DNA of 64,000 nt, taken from positions 31,254 to 95,253 of the forward strand of contig CAJXQI010000020.1 of NCBI GenBank assembly GCA_913058395.1, given 5' to 3'. Positions within the stretch are counted from its first letter, which is position 1, and each line of letters starts with the position of its first letter. The translations under genes were made by a program, and so were the position numbers. Source of the stretch: an uncultured Colwellia sp. Its GTDB lineage: Bacteria; Pseudomonadota; Gammaproteobacteria; Enterobacterales; Alteromonadaceae. Of the stretch, positions 47,596 to 55,926 are shown in pieces. Below the pieces are notes generated by a model. That model was not told the origin of the DNA, did not search any database, and was given only the letters and a program-made list of their open reading frames with translations.

Positions 47596-48361
47596 AATAA
47601 TTGTACAACTACTTTTTATTAGTCTTGTCGGTTTTTCTATATCGGCAGAAGCATCACTAACTTCAGAACAAAAGAAGTTTGATAAGTTACAAAAGAAATG
47701 GCTCTTCAAAGCTTATAGAAAAATATCAACAGAAAGTATTCGTGGCATTACACAAGCAGTCAACTTTAGCACTCAAGATGAAAATAAATTAGAAAGGGCT
47801 GAAGTTCATGCCATTTTAGGCTTTATGTGGAGCTTAGGTATAGATGCCGATTTTGCTATTGCAGATAGTAAGCTTGCATTGAGAAAGTCTTCTACGCTAA
47901 AGGATAAATACATTGCAGAAAAAGCATTAACTTTGGCAATGTATAATAAAGGTTGGGTTGAATTAGCTAGTGAAAAATCGAACAAGATAAAGTCTAACCC
48001 TGAATTTGATGGCTTTGCTGAAAAGTATGATAAAGAGCAGTTAATTGCGAATTTAATTGTTGGCAGTATAGCGGTCAGAGAAGGAAACTTAAGAGTTGTT
48101 GAAAACACTTTTGCGAAGGTATCAAAAGAAACGGATAAAGCTTGGATTCCTACACTGGCTAAAACAGCAACACTAATTTTGAATGGTTCAATATTAGATG
48201 CACCAGGGCATTTAAAGGTTTTGTTAGAAGATCCAACGTTAACTGCCTATGAGCGCAGTAAGATAGCAGAAATTAGTATGTTGGCGACGAATGAGATTAC
48301 TGAAAAAAGCAAACAAAATAAATTCTCTCAACTCGTTAACGGGTTAATGTTCGAAAGCTGA
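47576..48361 (+). CDS. Exported helical-repeat protein, partner of the hydrolase
   Basis: A 261-residue protein with a signal peptide (cleavage near SAEASLTS) and an all-helical, TPR-like body (AEVHAILGFMWSLGIDADFAIADSKLAL, SKLALRKSSTLKDK, AEKALTLAMYNKGW, each only in part of a repeat). No named family. Its ATG lies 20 bases inside the end of the hydrolase gene, so the two are translationally coupled and probably act together in the periplasm. Regulation and target are unknown. Confidence 0.75.
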   Translation: MKKMLTKIIVQLLFISLVGFSISAEASLTSEQKKFDKLQKKWLFKAYRKISTESIRGITQAVNFSTQDENKLERAEVHAILGFMWSLGIDADFAIADSKLALRKSSTLKDKYIAEKALTLAMYNKGWVELASEKSNKIKSNPEFDGFAEKYDKEQLIANLIVGSIAVREGNLRVVENTFAKVSKETDKAWIPTLAKTATLILNGSILDAPGHLKVLLEDPTLTAYERSKIAEISMLATNEITEKSKQNKFSQLVNGLMFES

Positions 48362-48521
48362 AAAGATAGCAGCGGTTCCGCATATAAAGATGTTGTTGAG
48401 CAACTAGGTGATTACATCTCAGGAATTGACTTTTAATATGGGTTAAGACAATGAGAAGACTCGAAATTTTCGAGTAAACACACTGTCTATATCTCTTATT
48501 ATACTAAGTTAATTTAGTGCT

Positions 48522-49256
48522 CTAAACTGAGTCAGGATTTTCTTTTACTTTTAGGATGCCAGTTACTTCAATTGTGCTTTGTTCATTAACTTGCCATTGA
48601 ATATTCAAATTATATAAAACCATCCCATAAACCCTTGTATCTAATTTATCGTGTTTATAGGCAGGTCGAGGGTCTTGTTCTAACACCTGTATAATTAACT
48701 GCTTGAGGTCTTTATAGTCGCTAGAAAAAATCGCTAAGTGTTGAATTGCGATCGTATTAAATACGACTGCCATAGATGTTGTTGGCTTTTCTTGAGCATA
48801 ACCTGCCGTTGCTGTTGGAACAATATCGGCATAAGGCACATAAGGCTTAATATCAACAATTGGCGTACCATCAAGCAAGTCTAGTTCGTTAATATGTAAA
48901 ATTACTTGTGAGTCTTTCTGTTCAATACGATCAAGCTTAACCACTGACATTCCGATAGGATTAGGCCTAAAGGTAGAGCGAGTGGCAAGAACACCCAGCT
49001 TTTTGTTACCACCTAAACGTGGTGGACGCACTAGTGGTTTCCAGCCTTGCTCTTGAGTGCCATGGAAAACAAACAGCAGCCAAATATGGCTAAATTGCTC
49101 TAAGCCTCTAACTAGCTCAATATTGTTTGCTGAGCCAGTTAAACGCAACTGCCCTTGGGCAGCAGTGACAAGGCCGGGCTGGCGAGGAATAGCAAACTTT
49201 TCTTTGTATGGTGAATCGATAGTGCCAATAACATTGAAATTAACGCTTTCAGTCAT
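48522..49256 (-). CDS. trmO: tRNA m6t6A37 methyltransferase TrmO
   Basis: SAM-dependent enzyme (YaeB/TsaA family) that methylates N6-threonylcarbamoyladenosine at position 37 of tRNA-Thr. The family blocks SPYKEKFAIPRQPGLV, RPPRLGGN, ATRSTFRPNPIGMS, DGTPVVDIKPY (here DGTPIVDIKPY) and DPRPAYK are present. I start it at 49256, overlapping the RcsF-like gene by eight bases; an earlier ATG at 49289 would lengthen the overlap. It has 244 residues. The rcsF-trmO order is the same in E. coli. Confidence 0.95.
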   Translation of the reverse strand: MTESVNFNVIGTIDSPYKEKFAIPRQPGLVTAAQGQLRLTGSANNIELVRGLEQFSHIWLLFVFHGTQEQGWKPLVRPPRLGGNKKLGVLATRSTFRPNPIGMSVVKLDRIEQKDSQVILHINELDLLDGTPIVDIKPYVPYADIVPTATAGYAQEKPTTSMAVVFNTIAIQHLAIFSSDYKDLKQLIIQVLEQDPRPAYKHDKLDTRVYGMVLYNLNIQWQVNEQSTIEVTGILKVKENPDSV

Positions 49257-49695
49257 TACTTGGTTGCTCAACTTGGTAAGCGCGACCATAGCAAACCGTT
49301 GATGCTACACAATACTTGGCTGCTTGATCTTCTTCTATCATCACACAACGACTGAAAATAATGGCGTTAGCTTCTAATTCGTAAGCTTTTCTGCGGGCTT
49401 GGGTACGAGCATCAATTTCATTTGGCGCGGCATGATGGGCTTTTGCTTGGCAAGACTCACCTTCAACAAGTCCAACAAACTTGTACTTCCCCGTTAACTC
49501 TTTTTCACTTTCAACAATTTTTACTTTGGTGGGAGAGAAGTAATGCTTGAAATTATCGCGGTCAAGGTTAGTTGATATATCATTAATTTTTGCACAGCCA
49601 ACTGCTAGCGAAGAGACAAGTATTACGGTAGCTGTATTACGTTTGTTAAGCGTTATATTTTTGATTTTTCTACTGAGTTTTGCTTTTACATTCAT
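49249..49695 (-). CDS. rcsF: RcsF-like outer-membrane stress-sensor lipoprotein
   Basis: A 148-residue lipoprotein. A long basic N-terminus leads to the signal segment ending SSLAVGC (lipobox). The C-terminal half matches the RcsF fold with four cysteines in GESCQA, SRCVMI, KYCVAST and VCYGRA, which in RcsF form two disulfides, and the ARTQARRKAYELEANAIIF helix. RcsF reports envelope damage to the Rcs phosphorelay; whether this organism has an Rcs system cannot be seen. It is followed by trmO with overlapping ends. Confidence 0.82.
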   Translation of the reverse strand: MNVKAKLSRKIKNITLNKRNTATVILVSSLAVGCAKINDISTNLDRDNFKHYFSPTKVKIVESEKELTGKYKFVGLVEGESCQAKAHHAAPNEIDARTQARRKAYELEANAIIFSRCVMIEEDQAAKYCVASTVCYGRAYQVEQPSND

Positions 49696-49764
49696 TATTT
49701 TAAATTCACTTTGCTTAATGTACTAATTTGATTAATTTAACTTTATTTAGACTATATACAGTTG

Positions 49765-51903
49765 CTATTCGGTCTCAGACAAAACAACTAAGCTGGAGTT
49801 ACCTTCAATCCAATAGTTGAATAATTTGCCGATAGTTTTGCTTTGTTGCTTCATTGAGATCCAATTACGCATAAATAGTTCAAAGGCATGGTCATTCTTG
49901 TTAATTGGAAAAGCCATATATAATGGCGCTAATTCAGGTTTTGGCACCACAACGGTGTAATCAGGGTTAAGTAGTGTCCATGCTGAAGATGCTGCTGCGC
50001 CAAAAACCATGGCATCAATATGCGCGTATTCTGGTTTAAAGAATAGTCGTGGTGTTGATATCTCCCACGCTTTACCTTTAGTAAAATTACGTGCTACAGC
50101 CTTTTGATAAAAAAATGTTTCTGGAATACCTAAGGTGAGATCTTCTCGCTGCAATATTTTTTCCCACTCAGTAAATTCTGCGCGCCTTTGATCTTTAACC
50201 ACAATAGCAATGTTTTGTGAGCTATAAGGCATGGTTAGCGTAAATTGCGCCATGTTATCAGGAATAACGGGCACGCCTGAAGTAATATCTAAATACCCTG
50301 ATTCTAGTAATGGCTTTGCCTGATGATGGAATATTTTGACAAATTCGATGTTAACATTTAAATCGATAGCAAGCTGATTCATAATTTCAATATCAAAGCC
50401 GACAAGTTTGCCGTTATGGTTATGGAATGAATAGGGTAGGTCATCACGAAAGTAGCCAACACGAATAAAACCGCGCTGTTTAATACGAGTTAATACACCA
50501 ACAAAAGGTTGTGCAGTATTACTGTTAGCTTCTGGCTCATTGAGGTAACGACTTTCAACGTTTTCCATTAAAAAATCTCGTTCAATAAACTTACTATAGC
50601 CTTGGTATTGATAGCTAATAGCGCTAAATGCGAATTTTAAACTGATAAAAGCAACAATTGAAAGTAGCGGAATAACAGCAAGATTGCGCACTAAAGCAAC
50701 TTTTTTAATTCGAAAGGCTTTCGCCATACTGGTGGCAATAAGTAAAGGTAAACAACTGGCAAAAGTGACTGATAATAAAGCAGATAATCGGCCAACGGCT
50801 AAGTTTTCCGAGACAATGAAAAAATCGAACATTGAATTGGAAACATTAAATAACGCTAACAAGTTATGCATGGCTAATGTACTGGTACCGAATAGCTGAG
50901 GAACGCCAATAATAACCAACTTGATATAATCTTCTAAGCCAATGTAGGCTCCTGAAAACCAAGCAGAAAACAAGACAAATAATAGTGATAATAGCTTGCC
51001 GCCAACAGGTAAACTAAAGGTTATCGGTACGATAACCTCAGATACCTTATCAGCATCGTTGCTATGCGGATATTGCTCGGTGATTAGCTGCTTTGTTTTC
51101 TCAACAATGATCGGAATAACCACAAAAAAACTACCAGTAGCAAAGGCGGTTACCATGGCTTCACGTGATGCTTTTAAAATAGCTCGGTAACTAAATGGGG
51201 TAATGGTGGCTAATAGGGCAGGAAACACCACAAAAGACAGTAATATGACGAGAACCATAGCACTGGCAACATAAATCATTAAACCATCAAGTTGCGAAGC
51301 ATCAAGCGTCGATGCAGCACGCCAACCAATACAAAAAACGCCAATCGGCGCAAAACGCATTACCAAGTTACTGATGTTACTAACAGATTGTTGCAAGCTG
51401 CCAAGCACGGTTAATACCTGACGCTTATTTTTTAACGGCATTAATCCGATACCAATAAAAACACTAAATAAAACGACAGACGGTATAACGGCATTTGCAA
51501 AAGCATTAAATGGATTTGACGGAATAAATAATTCGATTAAGTTAAATTCTTGGCTTACTTTAATGGTGCTAGCACTATAAAACTCGGCGCTTTGCCAATT
51601 AGGAAATGATAAAGGTGCTAAAAGTATAAAACATAGCATTAAGGCAATAAGTATTAATAACCAGAGTAAGCTACTTTTTAAAGCGCTTTTGGCTTTATGT
51701 GCCGACAAACTACCAATACCAACCATTAGCGATAATGAAATATAAGGTAGCGCTGTCATTTGTAATAACATGACAAAGGCATTCGCTAAATGGTTAACCG
51801 TTGAAAATAACGAGGTTCCCACACCGCCAATAATTAGACCGAGTGCCATCGCGACAATCATACGAACAGATAATGGTATCTGGCTAAATTTGAATTTGCT
51901 CAT
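49765..51903 (-). CDS. Dicarboxylate/amino-acid:cation symporter fused to a solute-binding domain
   Basis: A 712-residue fusion. Residues 1-400 are a DAACS/SDF (GltPh-type) symporter with the helical repeat GVFCIGW, the SFFVVIPIIVEK and VIVPITFSLPVGGK re-entrant segments, and GVPQLFGTSTLA. A further helix at about 402-425 (AVIPLLSIVAFISLKFAF) follows. From about 475 to 700 comes a family-3 solute-binding domain (IRVGYFRDDLPYSFHN, LVGFDIEIMNQLA, TMPYSS). The extra helix would put that domain in the periplasm. The binding domain lacks its own signal peptide. Ligand probably an amino acid; function of the fusion is inferred. Confidence 0.88.
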   Translation of the reverse strand: MSKFKFSQIPLSVRMIVAMALGLIIGGVGTSLFSTVNHLANAFVMLLQMTALPYISLSLMVGIGSLSAHKAKSALKSSLLWLLILIALMLCFILLAPLSFPNWQSAEFYSASTIKVSQEFNLIELFIPSNPFNAFANAVIPSVVLFSVFIGIGLMPLKNKRQVLTVLGSLQQSVSNISNLVMRFAPIGVFCIGWRAASTLDASQLDGLMIYVASAMVLVILLSFVVFPALLATITPFSYRAILKASREAMVTAFATGSFFVVIPIIVEKTKQLITEQYPHSNDADKVSEVIVPITFSLPVGGKLLSLLFVLFSAWFSGAYIGLEDYIKLVIIGVPQLFGTSTLAMHNLLALFNVSNSMFDFFIVSENLAVGRLSALLSVTFASCLPLLIATSMAKAFRIKKVALVRNLAVIPLLSIVAFISLKFAFSAISYQYQGYSKFIERDFLMENVESRYLNEPEANSNTAQPFVGVLTRIKQRGFIRVGYFRDDLPYSFHNHNGKLVGFDIEIMNQLAIDLNVNIEFVKIFHHQAKPLLESGYLDITSGVPVIPDNMAQFTLTMPYSSQNIAIVVKDQRRAEFTEWEKILQREDLTLGIPETFFYQKAVARNFTKGKAWEISTPRLFFKPEYAHIDAMVFGAAASSAWTLLNPDYTVVVPKPELAPLYMAFPINKNDHAFELFMRNWISMKQQSKTIGKLFNYWIEGNSSLVVLSETE

Positions 51904-51968
51904 AGTTAGGCTAAGGCTATGTCTTATTTGAGTTATTATACTTAGATTATAGTAAAGCTAAGGAAATA

Positions 51969-52236
51969 TATATACTTAAGCCACTTCAAGATGCAGTTTC
52001 AGAATTAAGCTAGTAAATCAGAGCAAGGCGCAGTTCGAAGATAATGGTTACTCCCTTATCTAGTGCTGCAACGCGAGACTTTTTCTGCTTTAGCGCCTTT
52101 CGGGTAAGGCGATAAAGAACTACCTCCGGCGTTATTGATTTTTACAATAAAGCAACTATTCAATTCAACCAAAGCTTTGGCGCTAACCCTTTCTCGACTT
52201 GCTGAATTGTGCAACTTCAAGTCGCTTGGGTATATA
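51969..52236. mobile_element. MITE-like element, 268 bp
   Basis: The ends are 28-bp imperfect terminal inverted repeats: TATATACTTAAGCCACTTCA... at 51969-51996 and its near-complement ending GTCGCTTGGGTATATA at 52236, differing at about six positions. A TA target is suggested by the flanking TATATA. The 61-codon minus-strand frame from 52241 spans almost the whole element and looks spurious. There is no transposase. It fills most of the 482-bp gap between the DUF1704 gene and the symporter gene. Similar elements are common in this group, from memory. Confidence 0.75.
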
Positions 52237-52385
52237 CCCAAGCCGTGCTAAATGAGTGTTGTAGTACCTAATCGGTATAAGGTTAATAATGCATTTGAAC
52301 TTACTAAATTATTTCATATTAGTGTGTGCTGTAAGCATCAACTCTATGCTATAAGTTTCGAATAATACTTAGACATAGTGTTAAG

Positions 52386-54374
52386 TTACCTAATCGAATC
52401 AATAACGAAGTCTAAGACAGTATCCCCTGATGATTTATAGGTTAAATCAAATAAAGGTTGGGGCTTAGCAATCATGCCTCGTTCAACTATTTCATTTGTT
52501 ATTTCAAAATCTAAAGTGCCTACTTTACCAACTAATAGATTATCTATTGAATTCGCTTTAGCTAAGTTAATCACATCCCTAAAGCCTTTTAGATAAAGGT
52601 AATCTTTGGTGAATCCACCACCTCGATAGACTCGTGTTGTGAGCGTAAATGCAAAGTCTTTTTCAAGCTTGAATTCACTCATTAGCGCATGATAGGTTTT
52701 AACAAAATCATTATGTTCTAACATGTATTTAACCGCAATAACCCGTAAAGCAATGGTTTTTAAACGTTGTATAGTTAAGCTGCCAGAGCAGTATTCACTA
52801 TAAAGTGCCAACCCTTCTTGAGTATGTGTATTGCCAGTCAAACCAAGGCTAAAGATCTTAAGCGGATGCTTTTTCGCGTTAATGGTTGTTAGCATATGAA
52901 TACCAAGCTCATGGTAAGCAAAGGCATGTAGCTCTTTTTCGGTGAATAAGGCATTTTTATTAATAAGTAATAATGCTTTTTCATTATTTACCATAGCTTT
53001 AGCAACAACTTTAGATGATTTTTCAATTCTGCAATTCAATGCCCAAAGTTGAGCTTTTTCTTTGAAATAACGAATGGCTTCATCAGCATTTAATGCATCG
53101 TCCCCATTTCCGTCATTCTCTGTATTTAAATGAAGTAAAAAACGGGCATTAGCGATATCAACATGGCTAGGCTCACCATAGTATTTTAAAGAATTGTAGA
53201 CAAAATCATCTGTACCTATAGTCGTTAATAAATCAATTTTACTTGCTAAGTTGTCAATTACATGACGATATAGCTGTTGAATATCGGCATCATTTATATC
53301 GTCAACAGGCAATTTGTATAGCTGTTCTCTAAATTTATATGGATTAATATCTAGTTGCTTATAATTAAAATTTGGAGAAATGTAGCTATTTTTAAAAAAA
53401 GCATTTCGTTGGGCAGTTAAATTTATAGGATTAATGAAATTTAATGTTTCAACCGTCTTGCAAAGTGAATAAAGTTTTTTATCAAGAGAGATAACTTCCG
53501 CACTTATTGTTGATGACAGCATGTCAGCTTTTTGAGTTTTTTTCTTTTTTCCATAACGTCGAACAAAAAATGCCGCTGTTTCACTGATTGCACTTTTAAA
53601 GCCGGCCTTAAGCTCTTCTAAAACTAATGGGTAAACATCACCAGATGATTCATCCATAAAAATTTTCTTAACTTCGATAGGTAATACCAAAGTATTGTCA
53701 AAATGAGCATTTACATGAGTGATTAAATAGCCTCTGCCATGAAATACTTCATCAGTGGCGGCCCTAACATCTAGGTTAGGTAAAGCAATAAAGTTGAGTT
53801 GCTTCTCCATTTGACTAACAATATTTCCCCACCGTTCAACATCTATTTGGCCGGAGCCGATGTTAAATGTTGGTGTATCTTCTTCAATTCGCTTGTAATT
53901 GTAGGAATGAATGTCGAATACAATAGCATTTTTAAATTGCTTTTCAATAACTGAAATTATTGCTTCCAGTACATTATAAAATGACTGATGTTTACTATGG
54001 CTTTTTGCTCGCTGCTTCTGGCTTAACGGTTTTTCCCAGACTTGTTTGTCCCAAGCTGTTTTAAAGTAAGTTGATAAGGTTTTAGCACGATTTAAGTCAT
54101 ACTCAAATCGTGAATCGTTACCTATTAATTGTATAGGGAAAGAAGAAATGAGCTCGTCGGTATAAGGGTCTTCTTCGTAAAAACGTTCTTCATCAGATAG
54201 CAGAAATGACTTTTCTAGTTCTGGACGAAGTTTATGGCCATTGTGAATTGCCGCACAGATAATAGGTGCATACTCTTCTATTTTGACAATAAAAGCGCCA
54301 AACTCAACTTCAGCATGAAAGCACTCGCCTTTTTTGATGAGTGCAATACATTCTTGTTCAGATAACGTGAGCAT
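52386..54374 (-). CDS. N-formylglutamate-amidohydrolase-like/DUF1704 metallopeptidase fusion
   Basis: A 662-residue protein with two domains. The N-terminal ~250 residues resemble N-formylglutamate amidohydrolase: HNGH at 44-47, EEDPYTDE near 67-74, NDSRFEYDLNR and FDIHSYN. From about 300 on is DUF1704 (TIGR02421, called flavohemoglobin expression-modulating QEGLA motif protein), a zincin with HELGIH at 488-493 and TQEGLA at 518-523. Eukaryotic DUF1704 members (MATCAP) are tubulin tyrosine carboxypeptidases. It overlaps the end of the ATP-grasp gene by 17 bases. A peptide- or protein-tail hydrolase is the best guess. Confidence 0.85.
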   Translation of the reverse strand: MLTLSEQECIALIKKGECFHAEVEFGAFIVKIEEYAPIICAAIHNGHKLRPELEKSFLLSDEERFYEEDPYTDELISSFPIQLIGNDSRFEYDLNRAKTLSTYFKTAWDKQVWEKPLSQKQRAKSHSKHQSFYNVLEAIISVIEKQFKNAIVFDIHSYNYKRIEEDTPTFNIGSGQIDVERWGNIVSQMEKQLNFIALPNLDVRAATDEVFHGRGYLITHVNAHFDNTLVLPIEVKKIFMDESSGDVYPLVLEELKAGFKSAISETAAFFVRRYGKKKKTQKADMLSSTISAEVISLDKKLYSLCKTVETLNFINPINLTAQRNAFFKNSYISPNFNYKQLDINPYKFREQLYKLPVDDINDADIQQLYRHVIDNLASKIDLLTTIGTDDFVYNSLKYYGEPSHVDIANARFLLHLNTENDGNGDDALNADEAIRYFKEKAQLWALNCRIEKSSKVVAKAMVNNEKALLLINKNALFTEKELHAFAYHELGIHMLTTINAKKHPLKIFSLGLTGNTHTQEGLALYSEYCSGSLTIQRLKTIALRVIAVKYMLEHNDFVKTYHALMSEFKLEKDFAFTLTTRVYRGGGFTKDYLYLKGFRDVINLAKANSIDNLLVGKVGTLDFEITNEIVERGMIAKPQPLFDLTYKSSGDTVLDFVIDSIR

Positions 54375-55395
54375 CGTTTATTGCCTTTCTAAATTCGTTT
54401 TTACGTTGAGCGAGTGCTTCTTTAGCGTTGATAACACTTTCTACAAAGTCGATTACTTTCTTTTGTAATTTCACATTGTTTAACTTGTTTATACGCATAA
54501 TGCCGCCAGGACTTTGCACATTAACTTCAATTAATTTTTCGTTAATGACGTCAATACCAACAAAATACAGACCATCACGGACTAATTTAGGACCAATATG
54601 TTTGCAGAGCGCTTTTTCATTTTTTGTTAATGTGTGCTTTACGACTGTGCCTCCAGCATGAACATTTGAACGGACTTCGTTTGTTGCAGGCACGCGTTTC
54701 ATAGCCCCGATAGGCTCACCATTTAGCATTAAAATACGCACATCGCCAGCATCTGCGCCTTCAACATATTCTTGTAAAATAACGTAATTGCCACCTTCGC
54801 CACTGTTAATGTAAAACTCTAACAATGAGTGAAAGCTTTTTTGAGCATGCTTTTCAACTAAAATAACACCTTGGCCACCATAACCATCCAACGGTTTCAT
54901 GATCATTTTTCCAGTTGTAGACTCACGTAATACATCAACTAAGTATTCGGGCGTTTTAGATACATGGGTCACAGGAATGAAATGATTAGTAGGGTCGTCA
55001 AACGATGCGGTATAGAGTTTTGTATTAGCGATCCGTAAACCATCAATATCATTCATGATAAAAACATCTTCACGTACTGAATCAAGAAAATTTAAGGTAA
55101 TGGGATTTAATGGCGGATTATCACGCATAATAATAGAGTCAAAACCAGCAAGTGGTAATTGTGACTTTTTAAACTCTGCCTTTTTATAAAAGGATGTAAT
55201 ACTCGTAGGCGTAGTGTGCTCTTTTTTAAAAACCTGACAAAAAGCACTCGAAACAGAATCTCGCATGGTTAGGTTATGCGGAGTTGCAATGGCGACGGTA
55301 TGATTTCTTGAAACACACTCGTGAATGAGTCTCAAAGTTGAATCTGTTTCAGGATCAATTTTATCCCAAGGATACATTAAAAAAAGAATATTCAT
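54358..55395 (-). CDS. GshB-like ATP-grasp ligase
   Basis: A 345-residue ATP-grasp enzyme resembling prokaryotic glutathione synthetase: IIMRDNPPLNP (GshB has MRKDPPF), the glycine loop MKPLDGYGGQG at 166-176, the YVEGADAGDVRILMLNGEPIG core, RSNVHAGG, and the metal-binding end FVGIDVINEKLIEVNVQSPGG (each a short part of the family blocks). It likely joins an amino acid or peptide through an acylphosphate. Pairing with the DUF1704 fusion by overlapping ends, not with gshA, argues against plain glutathione synthesis. True GshB function remains possible. Confidence 0.85.
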   Translation of the reverse strand: MNILFLMYPWDKIDPETDSTLRLIHECVSRNHTVAIATPHNLTMRDSVSSAFCQVFKKEHTTPTSITSFYKKAEFKKSQLPLAGFDSIIMRDNPPLNPITLNFLDSVREDVFIMNDIDGLRIANTKLYTASFDDPTNHFIPVTHVSKTPEYLVDVLRESTTGKMIMKPLDGYGGQGVILVEKHAQKSFHSLLEFYINSGEGGNYVILQEYVEGADAGDVRILMLNGEPIGAMKRVPATNEVRSNVHAGGTVVKHTLTKNEKALCKHIGPKLVRDGLYFVGIDVINEKLIEVNVQSPGGIMRINKLNNVKLQKKVIDFVESVINAKEALAQRKNEFRKAINDAHVI

Positions 55396-55465
55396 GGTGT
55401 TGCCTTTGAAGTGTGAGATTCAAATCACAGTGGAGTGAGTGAAGTCTCGAATATTATGTTTAAAA

Positions 55466-55500
55466 TACTAAAACGCTAGTTTAACTAATGTAAACTAGCG
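55466..55500 (-). terminator. Terminator or attenuator between small acidic gene and ATP-grasp gene
   Basis: Stem CGCTAGTTTA, seven-base loop, complement, followed on the minus strand by a T-rich run. It lies 36 bases after the small gene and 71 bases before the ATP-grasp start, so readthrough may be limited. Confidence 0.6.
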
Positions 55501-55535
55501 AAAAACTGGCTATATCAGATCGTAGGGTTTTGTAA

Positions 55536-55778
55536 CTAGTCCCAATCATCATAGTCATCATCGAAAAGCTTTCGTAGTTGGCGCTCTTCTTTTAATTGTT
55601 CAATTTTCTTTTTGGCAAGGTAATTACGTTTGTTGTTTTGTTTAGGCGTGCTCCCATCCGTTGAAGCTGTATCTAAATCAAAATCAGCAACGCTATTGCC
55701 AAACTCACTAGAAGAATCGGTACTATTAATATCTGAATCGCCGGATAAAGGAAGTTCGTAATCAGAATCAATGGTCAT
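55536..55778 (-). CDS. Small acidic protein with DDDYDDWD tail (PA3496-like?)
   Basis: An 80-residue cytosolic protein. The N-terminal half is Ser/Asp-rich and disordered-looking; the C-terminal half is a basic helix (NYLAKKKIEQLKEERQLRKL) ending in the acidic tail FDDDYDDWD. The layout recalls the PA3496 family of small putative envelope-integrity proteins, recalled without certainty. I prefer the ATG at 55778 (GGTGG upstream) to the TTG seven codons earlier. A terminator-like hairpin separates it from the ATP-grasp gene. Whether its tail is a substrate of the neighbouring enzymes is a guess. Confidence 0.65.
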   Translation of the reverse strand: MTIDSDYELPLSGDSDINSTDSSSEFGNSVADFDLDTASTDGSTPKQNNKRNYLAKKKIEQLKEERQLRKLFDDDYDDWD

Positions 55779-55926
55779 ATTGATGCCACCACAATACAAA
55801 TCAAGTTATTGCGGATAATCTATGTTTTTAGTAATGAAGAAAAGTAAAATATTTTTAAGTTAACGATAAAAATAATTTACTTTAATAGAGGGGATTGGCT
55901 TTTTGAATAAAGAATGGTGTTCTAAA

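Noticed and set aside
52056..52241. A 61-codon minus-strand frame in the MITE-like element
   Set aside because: It is contained in the mobile element apart from a few bases, has no ribosome binding site, and similar frames appear wherever such elements insert.
54358..55395. Annotating the ATP-grasp gene simply as gshB
   Set aside because: Motifs are GshB-like, but the overlap with a DUF1704 fusion gene and absence of gshA nearby make the glutathione role uncertain.
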